64,000 nucleotides of DNA, from the NCBI RefSeq assembly GCF_000702945.1, contig NZ_JNLE01000003.1, positions 977,501-1,041,500 on the forward strand, given 5' to 3'. This document shows, one piece after another, positions 18,341 through 27,337 of this stretch. The notes under the pieces were generated by a model. That model worked only from the letters and a program-made list of their open reading frames with translations. It was not told the origin of the DNA and made no database searches. The translations under genes and the position numbers were made by a program. Origin of the DNA: Clostridium sp. KNHs205. GTDB lineage: Bacteria; Bacillota; Clostridia; Lachnospirales; Lachnospiraceae. How positions within the stretch are numbered: position 1 is the stretch's first letter; each line of letters opens with the position of its first letter.

Positions 18341-19327
18341 ATGATCTACAAACAGCTTGTTGAAGAACTGGAAAAAGACAAACCTATGCGGCTGGTTACA
18401 AAACTCCAAAAAGCAGAAGGAGTGGTTAACACTGAGCTTGAACGTTATCTGGAAGAAATCAGCGGTGTGGAGGCAGAAAACAGGATAAAAGAGGAATTAT
18501 GTATTTCGGAGGTATTTTACCCAAAGGAACGCCTGATTATATTAGGCGGCGGACACATTGCCCTTCCTTTGGCAGAGTTCTCTGGGAAAACAGGATTTCA
18601 GGTGACGGTTGCAGATGACAGACCATCCTTTGCAAATTCAGCCAGATTCCCTGAGGCTGAGACAGTTATCTGTGACAGTTTTGAAAATATTATACCCAGG
18701 CTACGGATTACCCGAAATGATTACATTGTAATTATTACCAGAGGTCACCGTCATGATATGGATTGTCTTAAGAGCATCTTAAACTTACCGGAGACTATCT
18801 ATCTTGGGATGATTGGTTCCAAAAGAAGAGTTAAGGCAGTACTTGAGCTCTTGGAAAAAGAAGGATATGATAAAGAAAGGCTCAACGGGGTGTGCACTCC
18901 TATCGGGCTTTCAATTGGTGCCGTAACACCGGAGGAAATCAGTATCTCTATTCTGGCCCAGCTCATAGAAAGAAAACGTCTGGGCAACCACCTACAGGCG
19001 CAGGAAAAAACGGATGTAGAATATGAGCTGTTAAAATTCCTGGCAGCAGGAAGGACAGAACCCATGTGTGTGGTTACGGTTACGGAAACCAAGGGTTCTA
19101 CACCCAGAGGAAAAGGTGCTAAGATGGCAGTCTTTCCAACTGGCAGTGTAAAGGGCAGCATAGGCGGTGGCTGCGCAGAGGCAGAAATTATTCATGAAGC
19201 AGTATCTATGATTGGGACAGGGAGGTACAGGCTTCGGGATATAGACATGACAGGGGATGTGGCAGAATCAGAAGGTATGGTGTGCGGGGGAATTATGAGG
19301 GTTCTTATGGAGGATTATACAACCTGA
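18341..19327 (+). CDS. XdhC/CoxI-family molybdenum hydroxylase maturation protein
   Basis: 328 residues. Residues about 62-235 are a Rossmann domain (LIILGGGHIALPLAEF, IITRGHRHD, GMIGSKRR, CTPIGLSIGA) of the XdhC C-terminal type. Residues about 250-328 are the XdhC/CoxI domain (VTVTETKGSTPRGKGAKM, GSIGGGCAEAE, MVCGG). The two are in the opposite order to canonical XdhC, with a short N-terminal remnant. The family binds molybdenum cofactor and adds the terminal sulfido, or here perhaps selenium, ligand to xanthine dehydrogenase. A strong AAAGGAGG at 18326-18333 sets ATG 18341; a further 18 upstream codons are open but lack a ribosome site. Confidence 0.88.
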   Translation: MIYKQLVEELEKDKPMRLVTKLQKAEGVVNTELERYLEEISGVEAENRIKEELCISEVFYPKERLIILGGGHIALPLAEFSGKTGFQVTVADDRPSFANSARFPEAETVICDSFENIIPRLRITRNDYIVIITRGHRHDMDCLKSILNLPETIYLGMIGSKRRVKAVLELLEKEGYDKERLNGVCTPIGLSIGAVTPEEISISILAQLIERKRLGNHLQAQEKTDVEYELLKFLAAGRTEPMCVVTVTETKGSTPRGKGAKMAVFPTGSVKGSIGGGCAEAEIIHEAVSMIGTGRYRLRDIDMTGDVAESEGMVCGGIMRVLMEDYTT

Positions 19328-19674
19328 TTTAATTCATGGGTTTCCATTGTAAAAAAGGGTTTGACATTTATAATACAGGGTGATAAACTACTAAGCATAA
19401 AAAGAACTCACGGGCGAGATATATTACAGCAGTAATGTATTTCGCTTATTTTGCATATTCATATATCAACTTAAGGTGCCGGTCAATCTATGGTATTTTT
19501 TGACACCCCCTGAAGAAAGATTAATCAGACTTTAAATTCTGCAGTAGTTATCACCCCTTTTATAAATAATATGGAAGAACGCCGGTATATCCCGGTTTAG
19601 AATTGGGATATAATTTTTATCGGTACAAATTAGATTGACTAGTCAATCTAGAATAACCTGAAAGAGGAGAAGTT
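19328..19674 (+). promoter_or_regulatory. Control region before the MocA-hyuA-ssnA genes
   Basis: A 347-nt gap without a gene. It holds a TATAAT at 19609-19614 without a clear -35, the palindrome at 19631-19650 listed separately, and a single half-site GTCAATCTA at 19482-19490. TTGACA-like boxes at 19362 and 19510 lack good -10 partners. No riboswitch motif recognised. Confidence 0.5.
19631..19650. promoter_or_regulatory. Perfect 20-bp palindrome, candidate TetR operator
   Basis: Two perfect 10-bp half-sites TAGATTGACT/AGTCAATCTA with no spacer, 16 bp downstream of a TATAAT box and 25 bp before the MocA-like start. Size and symmetry fit a TetR-dimer operator; the cluster contains one TetR gene. 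Confidence 0.65.
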
Positions 19675-20244
19675 ATGGATACGGATGCAGTAATATTGGC
19701 AGGCGGCCTCTCAAGCCGGGCAGGAGGGTTTAAGCTTGAGCTGCTGATTGAAGGAAAGCCTTTGCTTGCCCGTGTAATTGAAGTATTTTTACCCATTTGC
19801 ACTAATATTATCATTGTAGGCGGATATTCCATTGATAGACTTTATCCCTTAATTAAGCCTTATGACAACAGAGTACAGCTGATATGGAATGAAGATTATG
19901 AGAAAGGGATGTTCACCTCCGTAAAGACTGGTGTTGCAGAAGTAAAGAGCCCATATTTCTTTCTGACGCCGGGAGATTATCCTTTTCTTACAACAGAGCT
20001 CTGTAAGGAGCTGTTAAAGGAAATACCGGGTATCGTAAAACCCAGCACTGCAAACAGAGGAGGGCACCCATTACTGCTTCCCAGGCAGGCAGCAGCAGAA
20101 ATTCTTCGTCTGGAGGATAGTGCTAATTTACAACAGTATTTACATACAAAGAAAGTAAAACGATTCCTCATTGAGGATGAAAGGCTGCTGTTGGATATTG
20201 ACACCCCGGAAGATTACGAAAAGGCAAAAGGCAGGCATATGTAA
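19675..20244 (+). CDS. mocA: MocA-like molybdenum cofactor nucleotidyltransferase
   Basis: 189 residues. The NTP-transferase start DAVILAGGLSSRAGGFK (residues 4-20) and the later TPGDYPFLT and NRGGHPLLL motifs match MobA/MocA-type enzymes; TPGD-P and GHP are typical of the MocA/YgfJ branch that makes the cytosine dinucleotide form of the cofactor (general family knowledge). That form serves xanthine-dehydrogenase-type hydroxylases, in line with the xdh gene of this cluster. AGAGGAG precedes the ATG. The gene leads a tight run with hyuA and ssnA (gaps of 24 and 29 nt). Confidence 0.85.
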   Translation: MDTDAVILAGGLSSRAGGFKLELLIEGKPLLARVIEVFLPICTNIIIVGGYSIDRLYPLIKPYDNRVQLIWNEDYEKGMFTSVKTGVAEVKSPYFFLTPGDYPFLTTELCKELLKEIPGIVKPSTANRGGHPLLLPRQAAAEILRLEDSANLQQYLHTKKVKRFLIEDERLLLDIDTPEDYEKAKGRHM

Positions 20245-20268
20245 TAACCTTAAAAAGGAGAGATTCTA

Positions 20269-21558
20269 ATGGAGTTAGGAATTGTAAACGGATTGGTCTA
20301 TTTGGATGGACAGTTCAGAGAGGAAAATATCTATATCAAAAACGGCAGGATTGAAGCCGTTACTAAGAGTTATCTTCCCTGCGAAGAGGAATTTGATGCA
20401 GAGGGTGCCAGAATACTGCCGGGTTTTATTGACCCCCATGTTCATTTTCAACTGAAGGTAGGTAAGAATACTTCAAAAGATGACTTTTATACCGGTTCTG
20501 TGCTTGGAGCCTTGGGAGGGGTTACTACATACATTGACTTTCTTGATCCAATACAAAGCAGCACAGAATTTGAAAAGGCTTTTAGAGAACGTATGGAGCT
20601 GGCGGCTTTCAGTACTACGGATTACAGCTTCCACACTACCATTGCAGCACCCAGGGAAGATGCGGCAAATCTTCTGAAAGCAGGGATTAAAGCAGGACTT
20701 CCCTCACTTAAACTATTTACCACCTATTCCGATACGGATAGAAGAACCTACGACAGAGACATTGACAGACTCCTTCAGGTATCAAGTGAATTAAAGGGAC
20801 GTATTGTTATCCATGCAGAAAACGATACCTTGATTGATACCAAAAAGGATATCCTGGTAAAAGACCATGAAAAATCAAGACCGGTATTAAGCGAGAGAAC
20901 GGAAATCTTAAAGCTTGCTGAAATGGCCAGGGAACGGGAAGGACAGTTATATATCGTACATGTCAGTGCCGGCAGTTCTGTAAGACTATTGGCGCAAAAC
21001 TACCAGGAAGAGCTTAAGAAGGGCAGGATTCTCCTGGAGAGCTGTCCCCATTACTTCTTCTTTCACAGCGGATATTATGAGAAAGAAGACGGTTATCTCT
21101 ATACTATGACCCCTCCTTTACGGGAAGAGAAGGAAATGCTGTTACTAAGAGAACAGGTTGATAGTCTTACGGCTATTGGAACAGATCATTGCCCCTTTGA
21201 TAATGCCTTGAAGCGAGAAAAATATACATCCCAGATTCCCATGGGCATCGGAGGGATACAATATTCCTTTTTAACGATGTATGAAGCCTTTGGAGAAAAG
21301 ATAATACCAAAATTTACAGAAGGTCCGGCAAAAGCCTATGGACTTTATCCCAGAAAGGGAACACTGCTTCCCGGAGCGGATGCAGATATTGTAATTCTTA
21401 AAGGTGAAGCAGTGCATCAGATACAGGATGAGGCATCTGTTTATAACGGAAATAAAGTGAAGGGATCTGTTTCTCAGGTGTTCCTAAGAGGAGAGCAGAT
21501 AGTAAGAAACGGAAAATTCCTTGGGGGAAAAGGCCGGTTCTTAAGAAGAGAATTGTAA
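20269..21558 (+). CDS. hyuA: Hydantoinase/dihydropyrimidinase-type amidohydrolase
   Basis: 429 residues. Metal and catalytic residues of the cyclic amidohydrolases are present: DPHVHF near 54, the Lys expected to be carbamylated in SLKLFTTY near 147, HAEN near 183, HVSAGSS near 231 and TDHCPF near 306. Such enzymes open cyclic ureides. In purine-fermenting bacteria the homologue is part of the ygeX-ygeY-ssnA-ygfK-xdh cluster, so the substrate here is likely a ring-opened or partly degraded purine intermediate (inference from context). It starts 24 nt after mocA behind AAAAGGAGAG. Confidence 0.88.
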   Translation: MELGIVNGLVYLDGQFREENIYIKNGRIEAVTKSYLPCEEEFDAEGARILPGFIDPHVHFQLKVGKNTSKDDFYTGSVLGALGGVTTYIDFLDPIQSSTEFEKAFRERMELAAFSTTDYSFHTTIAAPREDAANLLKAGIKAGLPSLKLFTTYSDTDRRTYDRDIDRLLQVSSELKGRIVIHAENDTLIDTKKDILVKDHEKSRPVLSERTEILKLAEMAREREGQLYIVHVSAGSSVRLLAQNYQEELKKGRILLESCPHYFFFHSGYYEKEDGYLYTMTPPLREEKEMLLLREQVDSLTAIGTDHCPFDNALKREKYTSQIPMGIGGIQYSFLTMYEAFGEKIIPKFTEGPAKAYGLYPRKGTLLPGADADIVILKGEAVHQIQDEASVYNGNKVKGSVSQVFLRGEQIVRNGKFLGGKGRFLRREL

Positions 21559-21587
21559 GGAAGCTGTCAGGAAGGAGAAGCTGGAAT

Positions 21588-22931
21588 ATGCTTTTAATAG
21601 GAAACGGAGCGGTAGTAGCCAGGGATGAGGATAGCACCTTTTTTGACAATGGTGCAGTTTGTATTACGGATAATTTTATTACAGAAGTAGGACCCTATCA
21701 TGTATTAAAAGAGAAATACCCGGAGGCTGAGTTTATTGATGCCAAAGGTGGTGTAATCATGCCGGGTCTTATAAATACTCATCACCATATATACAGTGCT
21801 TTTGCCAGAGGCATGAATATACCGGGGAATACCCCCCGGAATTTTCTGGAGATACTTGAGGGGACCTGGTGGAGGCTCGATCGTGGGCTTACGTTGAAAC
21901 AAAGCAGCTTAAGTGCCAGAGCGACCTATATGGAGTGTATCAGGAACGGCGTGACAACTATTATTGACCATCATGCCAGTTACGGACATATAAGGGGAAG
22001 CCTTGCAGCTATTGCAGAAGCTGCCAAGGTAAGCGGTGTCAGAACCTGTCTGGCTTATGAGGTTTCTGATCGTGACGGCAGGGACAAGATGCTTGAGGCA
22101 GTAAAGGAAAACAGTGAATTTGCTGCTTTCACAAAAGCAGATAACTCCGGTATGATAAGTGCTCTGATGGGATTGCATGCCTCCTTTACCTTAAGTGATG
22201 ATACGCTGGCTTTATGCAGAGAGCACACCGATAAGCAGTCAGGCTTCCATATTCATGTAGCAGAAGGCTTAAAGGATGAAACAGACTGCAGAAATCTCTA
22301 TGGCAGCTCTGTAGTAAAGCGCCTGTTAAAGGAAGGAATCCTTGGGGAACATACTATTGCTGCCCATTGCATACATATTGACGAAGAGGATATGGATATT
22401 TTAAAAGAAACCAATACCATGGTGGTTCACAACCCGGAATCCAATATGGGAAATGCGGTAGGTGCCCCTAAGGTACTGACCATGTATAAAAAAGGAGTGC
22501 TGCTGGGGATTGGCACCGATGGATATACCTCTGATATGCTGGAGTCGTTAAAGGTAGCGAATATCCTGCAAAAGCATGAAGCTAAAAATCCTTCCGCCGC
22601 CTGGACAGAGATACCAGAGATGCTTTACTTTAATAATCCTTCTATAGCAGAACGGGTTATGAGCAGTAATGCAAAGGGTAAAGCAGGGCTTGGAAAACTT
22701 GTTCCAGGAGCTTTTGCAGATGTGATAATTATGGATTACAAACCCATAACACCACTTACCAAAGAAAACATTAATGGACATATTCTGTTTGGTATGAGCG
22801 GAAAAGACACTTCAACGGTGGTTGTTAATGGTAAGGTTCTTATGAAAGAGAGGCAGCTTTTAGCAGAAGACGAAGAAAAAGTGTTATTTCAATGCAGGGA
22901 AGCTGCCAAAGAGCTGTGGAATACACTTTAG
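21588..22931 (+). CDS. ssnA: SsnA-type aminohydrolase
   Basis: 447 residues, the length of E. coli SsnA. Zinc ligands NTHHH near 63-67, HVAEG near 223, HCIH near 260 and GTDGYTSD near 310; also the FxxMxxEIP-like segment NILQKHEAKNPSAAWTEIPEML typical of the family. It belongs to the chlorohydrolase/deaminase amidohydrolases and probably removes an amino group from, or opens, an intermediate of purine breakdown. It is required in the published uric-acid clusters, but its exact reaction is not settled to my knowledge. It lies 29 nt after hyuA, same operon. Confidence 0.88.
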   Translation: MLLIGNGAVVARDEDSTFFDNGAVCITDNFITEVGPYHVLKEKYPEAEFIDAKGGVIMPGLINTHHHIYSAFARGMNIPGNTPRNFLEILEGTWWRLDRGLTLKQSSLSARATYMECIRNGVTTIIDHHASYGHIRGSLAAIAEAAKVSGVRTCLAYEVSDRDGRDKMLEAVKENSEFAAFTKADNSGMISALMGLHASFTLSDDTLALCREHTDKQSGFHIHVAEGLKDETDCRNLYGSSVVKRLLKEGILGEHTIAAHCIHIDEEDMDILKETNTMVVHNPESNMGNAVGAPKVLTMYKKGVLLGIGTDGYTSDMLESLKVANILQKHEAKNPSAAWTEIPEMLYFNNPSIAERVMSSNAKGKAGLGKLVPGAFADVIIMDYKPITPLTKENINGHILFGMSGKDTSTVVVNGKVLMKERQLLAEDEEKVLFQCREAAKELWNTL

Positions 22932-23002
22932 AGGTTAAAAGGAAGCGTTTTAAAGAGTTATGAGCACGGCTGAAGCAGGGATTGCCGGAAGGGTGGATTT
23001 GT

Positions 23003-24697
23003 ATGAGTGATAAATTGAGACCAATACCATTTAAAGAGTTGCTACGGCAGTCAGTAATGGAATATAAAGAGACGAAAAGTTTTTATGGAGTGCCGGTAAG
23101 CAGACCGGAAAAAATATTAAAGAACCTGATAATAAATGGGCAGAAGATAGAAACACCTTTTGGCCCGGCAGCAGGCCCACATACCCAACTGGCACAAAAT
23201 ATTCTGGCAGCCTATGCAGCAGGAGCCAGATATTTTGAACTAAAAACCGTTCAGGTAATGTGGGGCGAAGAACTGGGAATCCTTAAGCCCTGTATCTATG
23301 TAGAAACGGAGGCCTATAACACAGAATGGTCCTCTGAGCTGTCACCGGAAAAGGCTTTGGAGGAATATATAAAAGCCTGGATGCTGCTTCATTTACTGGT
23401 GAAGGAGTTCGACCTTGGCAGAAGCGATGGCTTTGTGTTCAACATGAGTGTGGGGTACCAGCTGGCGGGGATACAGTCTCCTGCCGTCGATGCTTTTCTG
23501 GAAGCTATGAAGGAGGGGAAAGACACCACAGTTTTTAAGGCGTGTAAAGAGACTGCCATTGAGGAAAAGGAATTGTTTGGTAAGGTTACAGAGGAATTTA
23601 TAAGAAATATTCCCTCCTGTATCAGTGATACGGTAACCCTTTCCACCATGCACGGCTGTCCCTCCGGAGAGATTGAAGAAATTGTTCTCTATCTGATGAA
23701 AGAGAAGAAACTGAATACCCACTTAAAATGTAATCCTACCCTTTTAGGTTATGATAAGGTCAAAGAACTGCTGGAGAACGGCGGTTATTCCCAGGTGGAA
23801 ATGAACGAGGAGATCTTCCGGCATGATATCAGCTTTGAAAAAGCGGTTGCATTAATTGGAAGACTGAAAGAAAAGAGCATGGAACTGGGAAAGGAGTTTG
23901 GTATTAAGCTTACCAATACTCTTCCTGTAAAGATTATCAATCAGGAGCTTCCGGGAGAGGCAATGTATCTGTCAGGTCCGGCTCTCTACCCCATAACCAT
24001 AGGAGTCGCAGCAGCTTTACGAGAAGCACTTGAAGAAATAATAAAAGAAGATATATCCATGTCCTATTCCGGAGGAGCTGACAGCGGAAACATTGCAGCT
24101 ATTTTAGAAACAGGCATCAAACCTGTCACAGTATCCACTCTGCTATTAAAGACCGGGGGGTATAAGAATCTTACAGCCCTGGATAAAGCCCTTGCAGCAG
24201 AGCTTAAGGAAATACCTGAAATAATTGACAGAGACAGGTTGTCTGCATTGGCAAAGGCTGCAGAACAGGATAGCAGCTACCGGAATAAAGCTAAGAGAAA
24301 TGCAAAAACCCCAGCCAGTGATTACTCGGCTTTTTGTGCTAAGTGCAGGCAATGCACCGACGTCTGTCCTAACAGGGCAAACAATAAGACGGAGGGAGAT
24401 GGAAAAGTATATATCCTGCATCGTGACGGTTTATGCAATGAATGTGGTAACTGCGTATATTTCTGTCCTTTAGGGCACATTCCCTATAAAGAGAAGTTCA
24501 CTTTGTTTGAAACGCCGGAACTGTTCCTTGACAGTCTGAATCCCGGTGTCTGCAATCTGGAGAGCGGTTATCGATTAAGATGGAAAGGAAAAATCTATGA
24601 GGCCGGGGCAGAAGTCTTTGAGCATATTAAAAATGTTACAGAATTAGAACCGGCAGATATTGATAAGCTTCTTGAGGAAACTACGGAAGTTGTCTGA
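23003..24697 (+). CDS. ygfK: Short YgfK-type iron-sulfur oxidoreductase (no central FAD/NAD domain)
   Basis: 564 residues. Residues 1-415 align in motif order with the N-terminal dihydroorotate-dehydrogenase-like part of YgfK (RPIPFKELL, TPFGPAAGPHTQLAQN, ELKTVQV, NTEWSSE, FNMSVGYQL, TLSTMHGCP, NPTLLGY, KLTNTLP, SYSGGADS). Then come two ferredoxin-type sites, C-x2-C-x2-C-x3-C near 444 and again near 477. E. coli YgfK is about 1030 residues because a GltD-like FAD/NAD(P)H domain lies between these parts; it is absent here and the join is smooth. The upstream TTG at 22982 is open, but GGGTGG favours ATG 23003. The reduced partner is unknown. Confidence 0.85.
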   Translation: MSDKLRPIPFKELLRQSVMEYKETKSFYGVPVSRPEKILKNLIINGQKIETPFGPAAGPHTQLAQNILAAYAAGARYFELKTVQVMWGEELGILKPCIYVETEAYNTEWSSELSPEKALEEYIKAWMLLHLLVKEFDLGRSDGFVFNMSVGYQLAGIQSPAVDAFLEAMKEGKDTTVFKACKETAIEEKELFGKVTEEFIRNIPSCISDTVTLSTMHGCPSGEIEEIVLYLMKEKKLNTHLKCNPTLLGYDKVKELLENGGYSQVEMNEEIFRHDISFEKAVALIGRLKEKSMELGKEFGIKLTNTLPVKIINQELPGEAMYLSGPALYPITIGVAAALREALEEIIKEDISMSYSGGADSGNIAAILETGIKPVTVSTLLLKTGGYKNLTALDKALAAELKEIPEIIDRDRLSALAKAAEQDSSYRNKAKRNAKTPASDYSAFCAKCRQCTDVCPNRANNKTEGDGKVYILHRDGLCNECGNCVYFCPLGHIPYKEKFTLFETPELFLDSLNPGVCNLESGYRLRWKGKIYEAGAEVFEHIKNVTELEPADIDKLLEETTEVV

Positions 24698-24893
24698 TGA
24701 GCATTTTTACAATTGATGAAAAAGACAATAATTAATACAGTAGAATTATAGGAATAGCTTTTCATATGAACAGTTATATGACAGCCCGGCGCAAGGAGTT
24801 TTAAATACATCCTTGAAAGAAAATTTATAATTCAACTTACATAGTAAAATATTTAATTGGAATATTTGGGATAATATTCGGAAAGAGGTAGGT

Positions 24894-26090
24894 ATGAGTT
24901 TTGAACTGGTTCATTTTGAACGTAAAGCTGCCGGTAAGAAAGATATAAGCCATTTAGGGCCTGAGGCAGCAAAAAAGGCACTGGATTTTCACAAAAGCTT
25001 TGATGTGTATAAAGAAACTCCGTTAGTGGCCTTAGAAGAGCTTTCAAAGCAGCTTGGCGTAAAAGGAATTTATGTGAAAGATGAATCCTACCGCTTTGGG
25101 TTGAATGCCTTTAAAGTGTTAGGGGGCAGTTACGCCATTGGAAATTACATTGCAGAAAAGTTAGGAAAAGACTTGTCTGAGCTTCCTTACCGGGAATTAA
25201 TCTCTGAGGAGGTGAAGCAGCAGACCGGCGATATTACCTTTATATCTGCAACTGATGGTAATCATGGCAGAGGTGTTGCCTGGACAGCTAATAAATTAAA
25301 GCAGAAATCCATAATCTATATGCCAAAGGGCAGTGCATTGGAAAGACTTGAAAATATAAAAGCAGAAGGGGCACTGGCAGAAATCACGGAATTTAATTAC
25401 GATGACGCTGTTCGCCTTGCAGATAAACATGCAGGAGAAAATGGCTGGGTATTGGTACAGGATACTGCCTGGGAGGGGTATGAAGACATTCCCACCTGGA
25501 TCATGCAGGGCTATACTACCATGGCATATGAAGCTTATGAACAGTTAGGGGAAGTGAAACCTACGCATATCTTTGTGCAGGCAGGTGTCGGATCCCTGGC
25601 AGGTGCCGTACAGGGCTTCTTTGCCAGTGTTTATGGAGAAGACAGACCTGTTACTACAATTGTTGAGCCCAATGAAGCAGCCTGCATTTATAAGACTGCC
25701 AAGGCAAATGACGGCAGGATTCATCCGGTAACCGGAGACATGAATACCATTATGGCGGGGCTTGCCTGTGGTGAACCTACCACTGTGGGCTGGGAGGTCT
25801 TAAAGGATTATTCCGATTTTTTTGCATCCTGTCCGGATTACTCCGCAGCACAGGGAATGAGGGTTTTAGGAAATCCCGTAGGAGAGGACAGAAAAGTAAT
25901 ATCCGGTGAAAGCGGTGCTGCGGGATTTGGTCTTTTCTATGAAGTGCTTACGAATCCTTCCTTGCAATGGATGAAGGAGGAACTTGGTATTAATGAAGCT
26001 TCCGTTGTATTGTTCTTTAACAGTGAGGGCGATACTGACAGGGAGAATTACAGAAGAATTGTATGGGATGGCTTATATCCCAGATTATAA
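24894..26090 (+). CDS. ygeX: Diaminopropionate ammonia-lyase (YgeX/DpaL)
   Basis: 398 residues, the family length. A fold-type II PLP enzyme: the PLP lysine in GLNAFKVLGGSYA near 72, SATDGNHGRG near 117 and a glycine-rich phosphate site (AGVGSLAGAVQG) near 230. It converts 2,3-diaminopropionate to pyruvate and two ammonia. In purine-fermenting bacteria this is the step that yields pyruvate from the opened ring, so it links the cluster to energy metabolism. ATG follows GAAAGAGGTAGGT. The 196-nt gap before it shows no clear promoter. Confidence 0.92.
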   Translation: MSFELVHFERKAAGKKDISHLGPEAAKKALDFHKSFDVYKETPLVALEELSKQLGVKGIYVKDESYRFGLNAFKVLGGSYAIGNYIAEKLGKDLSELPYRELISEEVKQQTGDITFISATDGNHGRGVAWTANKLKQKSIIYMPKGSALERLENIKAEGALAEITEFNYDDAVRLADKHAGENGWVLVQDTAWEGYEDIPTWIMQGYTTMAYEAYEQLGEVKPTHIFVQAGVGSLAGAVQGFFASVYGEDRPVTTIVEPNEAACIYKTAKANDGRIHPVTGDMNTIMAGLACGEPTTVGWEVLKDYSDFFASCPDYSAAQGMRVLGNPVGEDRKVISGESGAAGFGLFYEVLTNPSLQWMKEELGINEASVVLFFNSEGDTDRENYRRIVWDGLYPRL

Positions 26091-26134
26091 TAATTAACAG
26101 ACCGTCATAAAGGCAGGAAAGGCAGGAAAAGAAG

Positions 26135-27319
26135 ATGCTAAATAATATAAGAGAAGAAGAGGTAATACAGCTGTGTCAGAAACTGGTGCAGGCGAAGAGC
26201 TATTCCGGTGAAGAGGAAAGAGTCAGTGAAGGGCTGACAGAGTTCTTCTACTCCAAGGGATTTGATGAGGTAATAAAGGACAGCTATGGAAATACCATCG
26301 GCATTATTAAAGGAAAACGCCCTGGTAAGAAACTTTTATTTGACGGACATATGGATACCGTACCCGTTGGTAATATCAAGGACTGGACTTATCCGCCCTT
26401 TGAGGCAGAAATCCATGACGGGAAGATCTATGGCAGAGGGACCTCTGACATGAAAGGAGCCCTTGCAGCCATGGCTGCAGCTGCAGCAAATTTTGCGGAG
26501 GATACGGATAAGGATTTTGCCGGTGAAATCTATGTGGCCGGTGTTGTCCATGAGGAATGCTTTGAAGGAGTTGCTGCCAGAAAGATAAGTCAGGCAGTAA
26601 AACCTGATTTTGTAGTAATAGGTGAAGCTTCGGAGTTAAATCTGAAAATCGGTCAGCGAGGAAGAGCAGAAATAAAAGTGGAGACCTTTGGTGTTCCTGC
26701 ACATTCTGCCAATCCTGAAAAGGGTGTAAACGCCGTATATAAGATGGCAAAGATTATCGAAGCCATCCGGGGACTGACTCCAACAGAGCATCCGGTGCTT
26801 GGAAAAGGTATCTTAGAGTTAACGGATATCAAATCCAGTCCCTATCCAGGTGCCAGTGTAGTTCCGGAATATTGCAGCGCTACCTATGACAGGAGACTTC
26901 TGGTGGGAGAGACCAAAGAAAGTGTACTTGCGCCTATTGAAGCCTTGCTGGCGGAGCTTAAAAGCAAGGATCCTGAATTAAAGGCCAGGGTATCCTATAG
27001 CGTAGGAAAGGAAAGCTGTTATACCGGAGAAGAAATCGAAGGTGAAAGATTCTTTCCCGGCTGGCTTTTTGACAAGGAAGAAGAGTATATTGAGGCAGTG
27101 CTCACAGAATTAAAGGAAATGGGTTATTCACCTGCCATTACCCAGTATAATTTCTGCACCAACGGAAGCCATTATGCAGGAGAAGCTGGGATTAAGACCC
27201 TCGGTATGGGCCCGTCCAAAGAAAATCTGGCACATACCATAAATGAATATATAGAAATCGATCAGTTAACCCGTGTAACTGATAATTATTACGGTATCAT
27301 GAAGGCATTACTGCGTTAG
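26135..27319 (+). CDS. ygeY: YgeY-type M20 family metallohydrolase
   Basis: 394 residues. M20 signature: DGHMDTVPVGN near 70, GRGTSDMKGALAA near 100, HEECFEG near 138 and the late NGSHYAGEAGIKTLGMGP near 346. M20 enzymes hydrolyse amide bonds of small peptides, acyl or carbamoyl amino acids through two metal ions. It is 44 nt after ygeX, and their pairing is a constant feature of the purine cluster; a role in freeing diaminopropionate from a carbamoyl or ureido precursor is inferred. AGGAAAAGAAG precedes the ATG. Confidence 0.9.
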   Translation: MLNNIREEEVIQLCQKLVQAKSYSGEEERVSEGLTEFFYSKGFDEVIKDSYGNTIGIIKGKRPGKKLLFDGHMDTVPVGNIKDWTYPPFEAEIHDGKIYGRGTSDMKGALAAMAAAAANFAEDTDKDFAGEIYVAGVVHEECFEGVAARKISQAVKPDFVVIGEASELNLKIGQRGRAEIKVETFGVPAHSANPEKGVNAVYKMAKIIEAIRGLTPTEHPVLGKGILELTDIKSSPYPGASVVPEYCSATYDRRLLVGETKESVLAPIEALLAELKSKDPELKARVSYSVGKESCYTGEEIEGERFFPGWLFDKEEEYIEAVLTELKEMGYSPAITQYNFCTNGSHYAGEAGIKTLGMGPSKENLAHTINEYIEIDQLTRVTDNYYGIMKALLR

Positions 27320-27337
27320 AAGCAAAGGAGGCCCCTT

